Notes under the pieces: generated by a model | The model's input: the letters and a program-made list of their open reading frames with translations, nothing else | Database searches by the model: none | Told to the model about the DNA's origin: nothing | NCBI RefSeq assembly: GCF_027924185.1 | Contig: NZ_BRVO01000003.1 | Location: forward strand, 124,001 to 188,000 | Direction: 5' to 3' | Length of the DNA stretch: 64,000 bases | From: Neptunitalea lumnitzerae | Lineage (GTDB): Bacteria > Bacteroidota > Bacteroidia > Flavobacteriales > Flavobacteriaceae | Position numbers and translations under genes: made by a program | In this document: positions 45,345 through 55,918 of the stretch, one piece after another | How the letters are laid out: each line of letters opens with the position of its first letter | Numbering within the stretch: the stretch's first letter is position 1

Positions 45345-47750
45345 ATGAAAAGAAGAATCAACAAAGTTGCAGTAATCGGTTCCGGAGTAATGGGAAGCGG
45401 TATCGCATGCCACTTTGCAAATATTGGTGCAGAGGTGTTACTTATGGACATCTTACCAAGAGAACTTACAGATAAAGAAAAAGCTAAAGGGCTAACGCTG
45501 GAGCACCCTGCTGTTAGAAACAGAATTGCTTCTGAAAACCTTATGGCAGCCTTAAAATCTAAGCCTTCTCCTATTTACAATCAAAAATTTGCTGCTAGAA
45601 TTACTACTGGTAATTTAGAGGATGACATTGCAAAAATTGCAGAAGTAGACTGGATTATAGAAGTTGTTGTTGAACGTTTAGATATTAAACAAAGTGTATT
45701 TGAAAAAATTGAGCAATACCGTAAACCAGGTACTTTAATTACTTCTAATACTTCGGGTATTCCTATTCATTTTATGAATAAAGGTAGATCTGAAGATTTT
45801 AGACAACACTTTGCTGTAACACACTTTTTTAATCCGCCACGTTATCTTAAACTTTTTGAGGTAGTTCCAGGTCCGGATTGTAAGCAAGAGGTAGTTGATT
45901 TCTTGATGAATTATGGAGAACAGTTTTTAGGCAAAACCTCTGTTTTAGCTAAAGACACACCAGCCTTTATAGGTAACAGAATAGGTATTTTTGGAATCCA
46001 AAGTTTATTTCACCAAGTAAAAGAATTAGGCTTAACTGTAGAAGAAGTAGATAAATTAACTGGCCCAGTAATTGGCAGACCAAAATCGGCCACATTTCGT
46101 ACAGTTGATGTGGTTGGGTTAGATACACTAGTACACGTAGCAAATGGTTTATATGAAAACTGCCCTGAAGATGAGGCGCACGATTTATTTAAACTACCCG
46201 ATTTTATAGCCACCATGATGGAAAATAAATGGCTAGGAAGTAAAACCGGACAAGGCTTTTACAAAAAAGTAAAAGACGAATCTGGAAAAAGTGAAATATT
46301 GGTATTGGATTTAGATACCATGGAATACCGCTCTAAAAAGAAAACAGGATTTGCTACATTAGAATTAACTAAAACGATTGATAAACCTATAGATCGTTTT
46401 AAAGTGTTGGTATCTGGTAAAGATAAAGCAGGAGAATTTTACCGTAAAAACTTTGCCGCACTTTTTGCCTATGTACAAAACAGAATTCCTGAAATATCTG
46501 ATGAGTTATATCGAATTGACGATGCTATGAAAGCCGGCTTTGGTTGGGAGAATGGTCCATTTGAAATTTGGAATGCCATTGGAGTAGAAAAAGGAATAAC
46601 ACTGATGAAAGCTGAAGGTTTACCAATAGCTTCATGGGTTGAAGAAATGGTAGCAAAAGGTATAACCAATTTCTATACAGTAAAAGACGGTGCTACATAT
46701 TATTATGACATACCTGAAAAATCTCATGTTAAGAAACAAGGACAAGATGCCTTTATTATCCTAGATAATATTAGAAAATCTAAAGAGGTTTGGAAAAACA
46801 GCGGAGTGGTTATTGAAGATTTAGGAGATGGAATTTTAAACTGTGAATTCCAATCTAAAATGAATACCCTTGGTGGTGATGTTATTGCAGGGCTAAACAA
46901 GGCTGTAGATTTAGCCGAAACACAATTTGAAGGTCTTGTAGTAGGTAACCAAGGAGCCAACTTTTCTGTAGGTGCCAACCTTGCCATGATATTTATGATG
47001 GCTATTGAACAAGAGTATGACGAGTTGAACATGGCTATCAAAATGTTTCAAAACACAATGATGCGTATGCGTTACTCTTCTATTCCGGTAATTTCAGCAC
47101 CACATGGTATGACGTTGGGTGGTGGTTGTGAGCTATCACTACACGCCGATAAAATAGTGGCTGCTGCAGAAACCTACATAGGATTGGTAGAGTTTGGTGT
47201 TGGTGTAATTCCTGGTGGTGGTGGTTCTAAGGAAATGGCCCTTAGAGCATCTGATATTTTTAAAAAGAATGATGTTGAGCTAAACGTGTTACAAGAGTAC
47301 TTCTTAACCATAGGTATGGCAAAAGTATCTACCTCAGCTTATGAAGCTTTTGATTTAGGTATTATGCAACATGGTAAAGATGTGGTGGTAGTTAATAAGG
47401 ACCGACAATTAGCAGAAGCTAAAAAACATGCAAAACTATTAGCCGATGCAGGATACACTAAACCAATACACCGAAAAGATGTAAAGGTATTAGGTAAACA
47501 AGCGTTAGGTATGTTTTTAGTAGGTACCGACTCTATGAAAGCAGGACACTACATTTCTGAGCACGACCAAAAAATTGCAAATAAATTAGCCTATGTTATG
47601 GCTGGTGGCGATTTATCTGAACCTACTATGGTATCTGAACAATATTTATTAGATCTTGAAAGAGAGGCCTTTTTATCATTGTGTACAGAGCGCAAAACTT
47701 TAGAGCGTATTCAACACATGCTAAAAACAGGAAAACCTTTAAGAAACTAA
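45345..47750 (+). CDS. fadN: 3-hydroxyacyl-CoA dehydrogenase / enoyl-CoA hydratase (FadN-like)
   Basis: An 801-residue bifunctional beta-oxidation enzyme. It has an N-terminal NAD domain (AVIGSGVMGSGIACHFANIG, about 8-27), the HAD C-terminal domains (THFFNPPRYLKLFEVV; KDTPAFIGNRIG), then a crotonase domain (about 500-700) with GVIPGGGGSKEMALRASD and GMTLGGGCELSLHADK. This order (dehydrogenase first) matches Bacillus FadN and differs from enterobacterial FadB, where the hydratase comes first. It forms an operon with thiolase and acyl-CoA dehydrogenase. Confidence 0.93.
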   Translation: MKRRINKVAVIGSGVMGSGIACHFANIGAEVLLMDILPRELTDKEKAKGLTLEHPAVRNRIASENLMAALKSKPSPIYNQKFAARITTGNLEDDIAKIAEVDWIIEVVVERLDIKQSVFEKIEQYRKPGTLITSNTSGIPIHFMNKGRSEDFRQHFAVTHFFNPPRYLKLFEVVPGPDCKQEVVDFLMNYGEQFLGKTSVLAKDTPAFIGNRIGIFGIQSLFHQVKELGLTVEEVDKLTGPVIGRPKSATFRTVDVVGLDTLVHVANGLYENCPEDEAHDLFKLPDFIATMMENKWLGSKTGQGFYKKVKDESGKSEILVLDLDTMEYRSKKKTGFATLELTKTIDKPIDRFKVLVSGKDKAGEFYRKNFAALFAYVQNRIPEISDELYRIDDAMKAGFGWENGPFEIWNAIGVEKGITLMKAEGLPIASWVEEMVAKGITNFYTVKDGATYYYDIPEKSHVKKQGQDAFIILDNIRKSKEVWKNSGVVIEDLGDGILNCEFQSKMNTLGGDVIAGLNKAVDLAETQFEGLVVGNQGANFSVGANLAMIFMMAIEQEYDELNMAIKMFQNTMMRMRYSSIPVISAPHGMTLGGGCELSLHADKIVAAAETYIGLVEFGVGVIPGGGGSKEMALRASDIFKKNDVELNVLQEYFLTIGMAKVSTSAYEAFDLGIMQHGKDVVVVNKDRQLAEAKKHAKLLADAGYTKPIHRKDVKVLGKQALGMFLVGTDSMKAGHYISEHDQKIANKLAYVMAGGDLSEPTMVSEQYLLDLEREAFLSLCTERKTLERIQHMLKTGKPLRN

Positions 47751-47798
47751 ACGCTTTATCAGCATATTTAATAAATATCAAAAAATTAAAAGACAAAA

Positions 47799-48980
47799 AT
47801 GAAAACCGCATATATTGTAAAAGCATATAGAACCGCTGTTGGTAAAGCACCTAAAGGTTTGTTTCGTTTTAAACGACCAGATGAATTAGCTGCAGAAACC
47901 ATACAGTACATGATGAAAGAACTTCCGGATTTTGACAAAACCCGCATTGATGATGTGATTGTTGGAAATGCCATGCCAGAGGCTGAACAAGGATTAAATA
48001 TGGGACGTTTAATCTCTTTAATGGGATTAAAAATTGAAGATGTACCAGGGGTTACCGTAAATAGGTATTGTGCCTCTGGATTAGAAACCATTGGTATAGC
48101 TACTGCCAAAATACAAACCGGTATGGCCGATTGTATTATTGCTGGTGGTGTAGAAAGTATGAGTTACATACCTATGGGTGGATACAAACCTACTCCCGAT
48201 TACCAAATTGCTAAAGAAGGTAATGAAGACTACTATTGGGGTATGGGACTTACAGCTGAAGCTGTTGCTAAACAATTTAACGTATCTAGAGCAGACCAAG
48301 ATGAGTTTGCATTCAACTCCCATCAAAAAGCATTAAACGCTTTAAAAGAAGGTAAATTTAAAGATCAAATAGTACCTATTGATGTAGAACACGTTTACAT
48401 AGATGCCAATGGAAAAAAGGCTACCAAAACGTATACAGTAGCTACCGATGAAGGCCCTAGAGCAGATACTTCCATTGCTGTTTTAAATAAACTACGTCCA
48501 GTATTTGCTGCCGATGGTAGTGTAACCGCAGGGAACTCTTCACAAATGAGTGATGGTGCCGCCTTTGTAATGATTATGAGTGAAGAAATGGTAAAAGAAT
48601 TAAACGTTGAACCTATTGCCCGTTTAGTATCTTATGCCGCTGCCGGGGTAGAACCTAGAATTATGGGAATTGGACCTGTAAAGGCTATTCCTAAAGCATT
48701 AAAACAAGCAGGTATGTCGCAAAATGACATTGACCTTATTGAATTAAATGAGGCATTTGCATCACAATCATTAGCGGTAATTAGAGAGCTAGGGCTTAAC
48801 CCTGATATTGTAAATGTAAATGGTGGAGCTATAGCACTTGGGCATCCGTTAGGTTGTACAGGAGCAAAACTTTCAGTTCAGTTATTTGATGAAATGAAGA
48901 AACGAGGAAACAAATATGGTATGGTTACCATGTGTGTGGGTACCGGGCAAGGTGCTGCAGGTATTTATGAATTACTATAG
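47799..48980 (+). CDS. fadA: Acetyl-CoA C-acyltransferase (thiolase)
   Basis: A 393-residue thiolase for the last step of beta-oxidation. Nucleophilic Cys in [13 protein letters not shown] (about 92), His in [18 protein letters not shown] and the second Cys in [14 protein letters not shown]. It lies 48 bases after the fadN-like gene with no terminator. The length and motif spacing are those of degradative thiolases. Confidence 0.95.
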   Translation: MKTAYIVKAYRTAVGKAPKGLFRFKRPDELAAETIQYMMKELPDFDKTRIDDVIVGNAMPEAEQGLNMGRLISLMGLKIEDVPGVTVNRYCASGLETIGIATAKIQTGMADCIIAGGVESMSYIPMGGYKPTPDYQIAKEGNEDYYWGMGLTAEAVAKQFNVSRADQDEFAFNSHQKALNALKEGKFKDQIVPIDVEHVYIDANGKKATKTYTVATDEGPRADTSIAVLNKLRPVFAADGSVTAGNSSQMSDGAAFVMIMSEEMVKELNVEPIARLVSYAAAGVEPRIMGIGPVKAIPKALKQAGMSQNDIDLIELNEAFASQSLAVIRELGLNPDIVNVNGGAIALGHPLGCTGAKLSVQLFDEMKKRGNKYGMVTMCVGTGQGAAGIYELL

Positions 48981-49013
48981 AATAATCAATTAGAACAAAA
49001 TAAAAAGTAAGTA

Positions 49014-50822
49014 ATGGAAGCATTAGAAAAAGACATAACCAGAGGTGGACAATTTATTGTTAAAGATACTGCTTGTGAAGATGTATTTACACCTGAAGAT
49101 TTTACAGAAGAACAGCAAATGATGCGTGATTCTGTAAAAGAATTTGTAGACAAAGAAGTATGGCCACATAAACCCAGATTTGAAAAGAAAGATTATGCAT
49201 TTACAGAAGAAGTAATGCGCAAAGCAGGTGAAATGGGATTATTGGGTATTGCTGTACCAGAAGAATATGATGGATTAGGAATGGGCTTTGTTACTACCAT
49301 GCTGGTTTGTGATTATATTTCTGGAGCTACAGGATCGTTAGCTACTGCTTTTGGTGCACATACCGGTATTGGTACGTTACCTATTTTACTTTACGGAACT
49401 GAAGAACAAAAGAAAAAATACATTCCTAAACTAGCAACAGGAGAATGGTTTGGCGCTTATTGCTTAACTGAACCAGGAGCTGGGTCTGATGCTAACTCAG
49501 GAAAAACAAAAGCAGTGCTTTCTGAAGATGGTACACATTATACCATTAGCGGACAAAAAATGTGGATTTCTAATGCTGGATTTTGTAACCTAATGATTGT
49601 ATTTGCTCGTATTGAGGACGATAAAAACATAACAGGGTTTATTGTAGAATACGACAAAGATAACACCAATGGAATTACATTAGGAGAAGAAGAACACAAG
49701 TTAGGTATACACTCCTCTTCTACCCGTCAGGTATTTTTTAGTGATACAAAAGTACCCGTAGAAAATATGTTGTCTGAAAGAGGAAATGGGTTTAAAATTG
49801 CTATGAATGCCCTTAATGTTGGTAGAATTAAATTGGCTGCTGCTTGTTTAGATGCTCAACGTAGAGTTATTACTGAGTCTGTTAAGTATGCAAACGAGCG
49901 TATTCAGTTTAAAACTCCTATTGCAAAATTTGGAGCTATCAAAGCTAAATTAGCAGATATGGCTACTAATAATTATGCAGATGAATCTGCTTGTTACCGT
50001 GCTGCTAAAGATATTGAAGACCGCATAGAAGATAGAATTGCTAATGGAAATAGCCACCAAGAAGCCGAACTAAAAGGTGTGGAAGAATATGCTATTGAAT
50101 GTTCTATTCTTAAGGTAGCTGTATCGGAAGATTGCCAAGACTGTACCGATGAAGGTATTCAAATATTTGGTGGTATGGGCTTCTCGGCTGATACACCTAT
50201 GGAAGCAGCGTGGAGAGATGCTAGAATTTCAAGAATTTATGAAGGTACTAATGAGATTAACCGAATGCTGACCATTGGAATGCTAATGAAAAAAGCCATG
50301 AAAGGTCATGTAGATTTATTAGGACCAGCAATGGCTGTGAAAGACGATTTAATGAGTATTCCTTCTTTTGATACCCCAGATTATTCTGAAGTATTATCAG
50401 AAGAAAAAGAGTTACTAGGAAAACTTAAAAAAGCCTTTCTAATGATTGCTGGTGCAGCTGCACAAAAATATGGTGTAGAACTAGAAAAACACCAACAACT
50501 ATTAATGGCTGCTTCTGATATTCTTATAGAGATTTATATGGCAGAATCTACCATATTAAGAACAGAGAAAAATGCAAAACGTTTTGGCGAAGAAGCACAA
50601 GCCAACCAAATAGCAATGACTAAATTATATTTGTTTAATGCAGTGGAAAAAATTAATACCAAAGGTAAAGAAGCTATTATTTCCTTTACCGAAGGAGACG
50701 AGCAACGCATGATGCTAATGGGATTAAAACGTTTTACAAAATATACCAATATGCCTAATGTAATAGCATTAAAGAATCAAATTGCTGAAAAAATAACAGA
50801 AGAAAATAAGTATTGTTTTTAA
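49014..50822 (+). CDS. fadE: Acyl-CoA dehydrogenase (FadE-like)
   Basis: A 602-residue flavoprotein oxidising acyl-CoA to trans-2-enoyl-CoA. Standard acyl-CoA dehydrogenase core (about 25-430): FAD and substrate motifs YCLTEPGAGSDANSGKT, MWISNAGFCNLMIVFA, and the catalytic Glu region RISRIYEGTNEINRML. An extra C-terminal helical domain (about 440-600) resembles that of VLCAD/Bacillus FadE-type enzymes. Electrons would go to ETF. Last gene of the operon, closed by a strong terminator. Confidence 0.94.
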   Translation: MEALEKDITRGGQFIVKDTACEDVFTPEDFTEEQQMMRDSVKEFVDKEVWPHKPRFEKKDYAFTEEVMRKAGEMGLLGIAVPEEYDGLGMGFVTTMLVCDYISGATGSLATAFGAHTGIGTLPILLYGTEEQKKKYIPKLATGEWFGAYCLTEPGAGSDANSGKTKAVLSEDGTHYTISGQKMWISNAGFCNLMIVFARIEDDKNITGFIVEYDKDNTNGITLGEEEHKLGIHSSSTRQVFFSDTKVPVENMLSERGNGFKIAMNALNVGRIKLAAACLDAQRRVITESVKYANERIQFKTPIAKFGAIKAKLADMATNNYADESACYRAAKDIEDRIEDRIANGNSHQEAELKGVEEYAIECSILKVAVSEDCQDCTDEGIQIFGGMGFSADTPMEAAWRDARISRIYEGTNEINRMLTIGMLMKKAMKGHVDLLGPAMAVKDDLMSIPSFDTPDYSEVLSEEKELLGKLKKAFLMIAGAAAQKYGVELEKHQQLLMAASDILIEIYMAESTILRTEKNAKRFGEEAQANQIAMTKLYLFNAVEKINTKGKEAIISFTEGDEQRMMLMGLKRFTKYTNMPNVIALKNQIAEKITEENKYCF

Positions 50823-50841
50823 ATTTAATTTTTTTGCCCTA

Positions 50842-50877
50842 AAAAAAATAGCCTTCCATATGGAAGGCTATTTTTTT
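50842..50877. terminator. Bidirectional terminator
   Basis: A stem of 17 bp with the tetraloop region CATATG at its centre and A- or T-runs at both ends. It closes the fatty-acid operon on the plus strand and the YceI gene on the minus strand. Confidence 0.9.
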
Positions 50878-50893
50878 ATTTTTAATGATATAA

Positions 50894-51520
50894 TTACTTA
50901 GCTAAATAAACAGCTCCTTTAAAATGAGCTTCATCCCAAGTTTTGCTAACTCCATCAATTCCTGTATGTAACTCGTAACAAGCTTTTGCCAAAGCCTCTA
51001 CTGCTGCCATAGCACTAAAGTCTGCTAAATGCACATCTCCTTCAACAGTATACACTCCATTTTCAAAAGAGGTAGTTACCGGCACTTCTTTAGTAACATC
51101 ATTCATAGTTACTTCTAATACTGTTCCCTCCTCTTTCACATGTAGTGTTCCTTTAAGAGCCGCAGTATTTGCCATGGTACCAAAAAAGATATCTTTTAAC
51201 TTAGGGTCTCTTATTTCGTTTCCAGAAAATAAACTAGCTACGGTAGCAGTAAAAGTAGCTCCGTCAAACATTTCAGCTGGTTCTTCAGCAGATAAGTCTT
51301 CACCTGATACTTCTACATTTTTAAACACCCCAGAAACAGGAGTTTTAGCCGTAGTTTTATATCCTGTCCAAGCTAAGGTTAAAGAGTCTATTTTAGCGGT
51401 TTCTTTAATGGCAACTTCTTCCGTTTTACCGGCGTCTTCTGTAGTTTTAGTTTTAGATGCATTATCACAGCTAACAAAAATAGTACTAGCTGCTACTAAT
51501 GATAAAAGGATTTTTTTCAT
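50894..51520 (-). CDS. YceI-like lipoprotein
   Basis: A 208-residue lipoprotein with lipobox FVSC (Cys at about 19) and an acidic linker, then a YceI-like lipocalin beta-barrel (LTLAWTGYKTTAKTPVSG, LKGTLHVKEEGTVLEV). YceI proteins bind isoprenoid or other amphipathic molecules; the ligand here is unknown. It stands alone between a terminator and the terminator after the GH15 gene. Confidence 0.8.
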   Translation of the reverse strand: MKKILLSLVAASTIFVSCDNASKTKTTEDAGKTEEVAIKETAKIDSLTLAWTGYKTTAKTPVSGVFKNVEVSGEDLSAEEPAEMFDGATFTATVASLFSGNEIRDPKLKDIFFGTMANTAALKGTLHVKEEGTVLEVTMNDVTKEVPVTTSFENGVYTVEGDVHLADFSAMAAVEALAKACYELHTGIDGVSKTWDEAHFKGAVYLAK

Positions 51521-51662
51521 GACACAATGAAATTTTTTGGTTTTATTTATGTCGGATAAAGGTAATGAATTTAACAGCTCTAGTATTAATTTTAGCTATT
51601 TCCTAACATTTGCAAAAATGAAAACACACTTGTTTTAAAAAGCAATCATTTCTTTTACAAAT

Positions 51663-51698
51663 AAAAAAATGCTTTAAACATATCGTTTAAAGCATTTT
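51663..51698 (-). terminator. Terminator after GH15 gene
   Basis: A 14-bp perfect stem (AAAATGCTTTAAAC / GTTTAAAGCATTTT) with a 5-base loop and a T7 run on the minus strand, 19 bases after the stop codon. Confidence 0.88.
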
Positions 51699-51717
51699 AT
51701 ATAAATTTTAGTTATTA

Positions 51718-53523
51718 CTAAGTCAGAGCTTGTTTTACTATGTGCTCATCCGTAAAATTATTAGCCAAATCAGCCGCAGTCTCTATCAAAGCCAAATGTG
51801 AATAAGCCTGAGGGAAATTACCTAACAAGCGTTTGGTTTTAAAATCAATATCTTCACTAAACAAACCTAAATGGTTACTGTAAGATAATAATCTATCAAA
51901 CATTTCAATTGCTTTTTTATGCTCACCAATTTTATTCAAGCTATTAATTAACCAGAACGTACAAATTGTAAATGAAGAGGAAGGTAACCCAAAATCATCT
52001 TGGTTTTTATAGCGGTACATTAAACCATCATGGCATAATTCTTCTTCTATTGCATGTACTGTTTTAACGTAGCGCTCATCTCTAGCATCTATAATACCAT
52101 AAGCCTCCATCAACAACACAGACGCATCCATATCTTTAGATCCGTACGATTGTGTAAATGCTTGCTTTTCTTCAGACCAAGCATTTTTAAAAATATCGTT
52201 TTTAATTTCTTGCTCTAACGGTTTCCAACGTTCAATGTATCTAGGCTTATTTAAAATTTTAGCTGTTTTTACAGCTCTATCTATAGCTACCCAACATAAC
52301 ATTTTAGAAAATGTAAAATGGCGTTCTTCTGTTCTAAACTCCCAAATACCCTTATCGGCTTCTGTCCAGTGGTCTCTTACTTGCAATACAATACCTTTTG
52401 TAATACCCCAAAGCTCTTCACAGTTTTCCATAGTAGTTTCAAACTTTACTATTTGCTGGTGAATAGCATCCATAAGAATACCGTAAATATCATTTTGGCG
52501 TTGCATATAGGCGGCATTACCAATACGTACAGGAGCAGAACCTTTATATCCTTTTAAGTGCTCAAGAGTTTCTTCAGTTAAGGTTTTCTCTTTATTAATA
52601 CCATACATAATCTGAAGCTTCTCATCTTTATCTGGCACCAAATCTATTACATATTGCATAAAACGGCGCGCCATATCTTCATGGCCAAGAGAAGAAACTA
52701 CCTTTATAGTCATAGAGGCATCACGAATCCAACAGAATCTATAATCCCAATTTCTAACCTCACCAATAGTTTCTGGTAAAGATGTAGTGGCAGCTGCTAA
52801 AATAGCACCCGTTTTATCATAGCTTAATAACTTAAGTGTTAATGCACTACGCAAAATTTCTTCTTGATACCTTTTATATTTAGGTGTTTTCTCTATCCAG
52901 CTTAACCAGTAAACCTTTGTTTTCTCTAATAAAAATAAAGCCGTATCTACAGTTTGCTCTAATATTTTCTCATTGTAGCTAACCATAAAGAATTCATCTT
53001 TCTCTAAAGCTATCTCTTCACTTGCCACCACTTTCTGCTGGTCTGCACTTGTATATAGGTATATAGAATCATACCTATCTTCTTGGTTAATACTAGCTAT
53101 AAAACCAGGCTTTAATAAAGTTTCAGTTTTTCCTTTAGCATATCGCAGTTTTGCATCATACTTAACACTAAATTTTGGAATACCTGAAATATGCTTTACA
53201 TATCTAATAATATCTGGGGGAGCATAATAAGAACTTGAACTTACCACATAATATCTAGGCATAAAATCATGCACTTCAAAAACATCGTATCCGCTAGCAA
53301 AACGAGTAATTAAAATATTTGTGTTCTTAAAATATGATTGCGTTATGGTATATGTTTCATCTACTATAAACTCAAAACTTCCTCCAATCTCTTCATCTAA
53401 AAGTTTTGCAAAAACCGAGGATGAGTCAAACTCGGGTAAACAACACCAATCTATTGATCCTTCTTTAGATACAAGCGCTGCACTCTTACAATTTCCAATA
53501 ATCCCGTAGTGTAAATTATTCAT
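51718..53523 (-). CDS. GH15 family glycoside hydrolase (glucoamylase or trehalase)
   Basis: A 601-residue cytoplasmic protein without a signal peptide. An N-terminal beta-sandwich domain (about 1-200, YGIIGNCKSAALVSKEGSIDW in parts) and an (alpha/alpha)6 barrel with ETIGEVRNWDYRFCWIRDAS and the later YGSKDMDASVLLMEAYG. GH15 includes glucoamylases, glucodextranases and trehalases. The divergent neighbour makes trehalose, so trehalase activity is a good possibility, but the family alone does not settle it. Confidence 0.9.
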   Translation of the reverse strand: MNNLHYGIIGNCKSAALVSKEGSIDWCCLPEFDSSSVFAKLLDEEIGGSFEFIVDETYTITQSYFKNTNILITRFASGYDVFEVHDFMPRYYVVSSSSYYAPPDIIRYVKHISGIPKFSVKYDAKLRYAKGKTETLLKPGFIASINQEDRYDSIYLYTSADQQKVVASEEIALEKDEFFMVSYNEKILEQTVDTALFLLEKTKVYWLSWIEKTPKYKRYQEEILRSALTLKLLSYDKTGAILAAATTSLPETIGEVRNWDYRFCWIRDASMTIKVVSSLGHEDMARRFMQYVIDLVPDKDEKLQIMYGINKEKTLTEETLEHLKGYKGSAPVRIGNAAYMQRQNDIYGILMDAIHQQIVKFETTMENCEELWGITKGIVLQVRDHWTEADKGIWEFRTEERHFTFSKMLCWVAIDRAVKTAKILNKPRYIERWKPLEQEIKNDIFKNAWSEEKQAFTQSYGSKDMDASVLLMEAYGIIDARDERYVKTVHAIEEELCHDGLMYRYKNQDDFGLPSSSFTICTFWLINSLNKIGEHKKAIEMFDRLLSYSNHLGLFSEDIDFKTKRLLGNFPQAYSHLALIETAADLANNFTDEHIVKQALT

Positions 53524-53600
53524 TAATTATATTTTTTATAACAGTATATAGTTTTAAAATCCTTAAATTAACGAAAAAAATACAAAAACTGATTCCTTTT

Positions 53601-55835
53601 ATGAGTAAAACTATTATTATTTCTAACCGACTACCATTACAAATTAAATTAGAAGATAATGAAATTAATGTTAGTCCTAGTGTAGGTGGATTAGCCACAG
53701 GAATGAAATCTGTTCACGAAGAAGGAGATAGTCTCTGGATAGGATGGTCTGGTTTAGCGGAAGAAGATTTAAACGACGAAACCAGAGAAAAAGTTCAAAA
53801 AGAAATAGAAAAAAACAAATGTGCAATGGTCCCTTTAACTGAAAATGAAGTGGATCATTTTTATTATGGTTTTAGTAACAAAACCCTTTGGCCTTTGTTT
53901 CACTACTTTATGGAATACACCACTTTTGAAAACGAAAATTGGGAGTGCTATAAAGAAGTAAACAAAAAATTTGCCGATGTTGTTTTAGAACATGCTGAAG
54001 ATGGTGATACCATTTGGGTACACGATTATCAGTTATTACTATTACCAGGGTACATTAAAGAAAAAAAACCTGACACTTCCATTGGATTCTTTCTCCATAT
54101 TCCCTTTCCTTCTTTTGAGGTGTTTAGAACATTCCCTTGGAGAGAGGAAGTATTAAGAGGTATGCTTGGGTCTGATTTAATTGGTTTCCATACCTACGAT
54201 TATGAGCGTCACTTCTTAAGTTCTGCAAGAAGACTATTGCATTTAGATACTAATTTCAACGAGATTTCTTATGATGATAGAATTATTAAAATAGACTCGT
54301 TCCCTATGGGAATTGATTTTAAGAAATTCTACAATGCTGCTTTAAACCATGAAAATGAAGAATTAGAAAAATCTGATATTCAAAAACGTTTAGATGAGCA
54401 TTTACATTCATCAGATGATTGTAAACTTATTTTATCTATTGATAGATTAGATTACACCAAAGGAATACCAAATAGAATAAAAGCTTTTGAGTATTTTCTT
54501 GAAAAATATCCTGAATACCAACAAAAAGTACGTTTGGTAATGTTGGCTGTACCTTCACGATCTAACGTACCACAATACCAATTATTAAAAAGAGAAACCG
54601 ATGAATTGGTGGGTAGAATTAACGGTAAATTTTCTACCGTTAGCTGGACACCAATCTGGTATTTCTACCGCTCACTACCGTTTGAAAACTTAATTGATTT
54701 ATACACCTCTTGTGATGTAGCCATGATTACTCCTGTAAGAGATGGTATGAACTTAGTGGCTAAAGAATATGTTGCTACTAGAGTACACCAAGACGGTGTA
54801 TTGGTGCTAAGTGAAATGGCAGGTGCTGCTAAAGAAATGAACGAGGCTCTTTTAATAAATCCTAATAACTTTGAAGGTATTGCTCAAACACTTAAGCAAG
54901 CCCTAGAAATGCCTAAAGAAGAACAAAAAACAAGAATATCTTTAATGCAAGAACGCTTAGAAAGATACTCTGTTGAAAAATGGGCAGAAGAATTTTTTAC
55001 TGCATTAAACTCTACAAAGCAAGTTAGAAATACCTTAGTTTCTAAAAAATTAAATAATAATTTAACCACTAAAATTCTAGAGCAATATAGTACAGCTAAA
55101 AAGCGATTGGTATTTTTAGATTACGATGGTACCCTAGTTGGTTTTAAAAATAACCCATTAGATGCCTCACCAGATGAAGAGCTTTACAACTTATTAGATA
55201 CTTTATATGCTCAACCCAATACCGATGTAGTAATAATTAGTGGTAGAGATAAAGAAACCTTTACTAAATGGTATGGTGATAAACCGTATACCATGATTAC
55301 CGAACATGGAGTTTGGTTGAAAGAAAAAGACAGCGATTGGTCTGCGCTTGAAAACGTTAAAAAAGATTGGATGCCTAAATTACGCCCTATTCTAGAAACG
55401 TTTGTAGACAGAACTCCAGGTACTTTTATAGAAGAGAAAAATTTCTCTTTAGCTTGGCACTTTAGAAAAGTAGACCCAGAATTGGCTAACTTAAGATCGG
55501 TTGAATTAAAAACTGTACTAAACAGCTTAATAGCCAATCACCATTTAAGTGTTTTAGAGGGTAATAAAGTAATTGAAATTAAAAGTGGTAATGTTAACAA
55601 AGGAAGAGCTGCTAGCCGTATGTTAGTAAGAGATGATTACGATTTTGTTTTTGCCATTGGTGATGATTGGACAGATGAATACATGTTTAGAGATTTACCA
55701 GAAACAGCAGTAACTGTAAAAGTAGGTTTACAAAAAACAAGTGCTAAGTACTTTGTGCAAAACACTCAAGAGGTTAGAACACTGCTAAAAAAATTCACAG
55801 AAGCAGAAATTTTAGAAGTTCAAACAAATTCATAA
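53601..55835 (+). CDS. otsAB: Fused trehalose-6-phosphate synthase and phosphatase
   Basis: A 744-residue two-domain enzyme that makes trehalose from UDP-glucose and glucose-6-phosphate. The GT20 synthase (about 1-465) has SNRLPLQIK, GGLATGMKSV, WVHDYQLLLLPGYIK, DRLDYTKGIPNRIKAFE and RDGMNLVAKEYVA; the HAD phosphatase (about 500-735) has VFLDYDGTLVGF, ISGRDKETF and FAIGDDWTDEYMF. Both active sites look intact. The fusion is common in Bacteroidota. Divergent from the GH15 gene. A long hairpin with a T-run follows the stop. Confidence 0.95.
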   Translation: MSKTIIISNRLPLQIKLEDNEINVSPSVGGLATGMKSVHEEGDSLWIGWSGLAEEDLNDETREKVQKEIEKNKCAMVPLTENEVDHFYYGFSNKTLWPLFHYFMEYTTFENENWECYKEVNKKFADVVLEHAEDGDTIWVHDYQLLLLPGYIKEKKPDTSIGFFLHIPFPSFEVFRTFPWREEVLRGMLGSDLIGFHTYDYERHFLSSARRLLHLDTNFNEISYDDRIIKIDSFPMGIDFKKFYNAALNHENEELEKSDIQKRLDEHLHSSDDCKLILSIDRLDYTKGIPNRIKAFEYFLEKYPEYQQKVRLVMLAVPSRSNVPQYQLLKRETDELVGRINGKFSTVSWTPIWYFYRSLPFENLIDLYTSCDVAMITPVRDGMNLVAKEYVATRVHQDGVLVLSEMAGAAKEMNEALLINPNNFEGIAQTLKQALEMPKEEQKTRISLMQERLERYSVEKWAEEFFTALNSTKQVRNTLVSKKLNNNLTTKILEQYSTAKKRLVFLDYDGTLVGFKNNPLDASPDEELYNLLDTLYAQPNTDVVIISGRDKETFTKWYGDKPYTMITEHGVWLKEKDSDWSALENVKKDWMPKLRPILETFVDRTPGTFIEEKNFSLAWHFRKVDPELANLRSVELKTVLNSLIANHHLSVLEGNKVIEIKSGNVNKGRAASRMLVRDDYDFVFAIGDDWTDEYMFRDLPETAVTVKVGLQKTSAKYFVQNTQEVRTLLKKFTEAEILEVQTNS

Positions 55836-55866
55836 AAACTACTTTTACACCTATAATAATATCTTA

Positions 55867-55918
55867 AAGTTTTTGTCAGCTTACTATGTATTTGTAAGTT
55901 GACAAAAACTTATTTTTT
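55867..55918 (+). terminator. Long hairpin with T-run ending at the SOD start codon
   Basis: An 18-bp stem (55867-55884 with 55894-55911) with one G-U pair in RNA and a 9-base loop, followed by TTTTTT at 55913-55918. The next base is the A of the superoxide dismutase ATG. It is a good terminator for otsAB; whether it also controls the dismutase is open. Confidence 0.8.
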
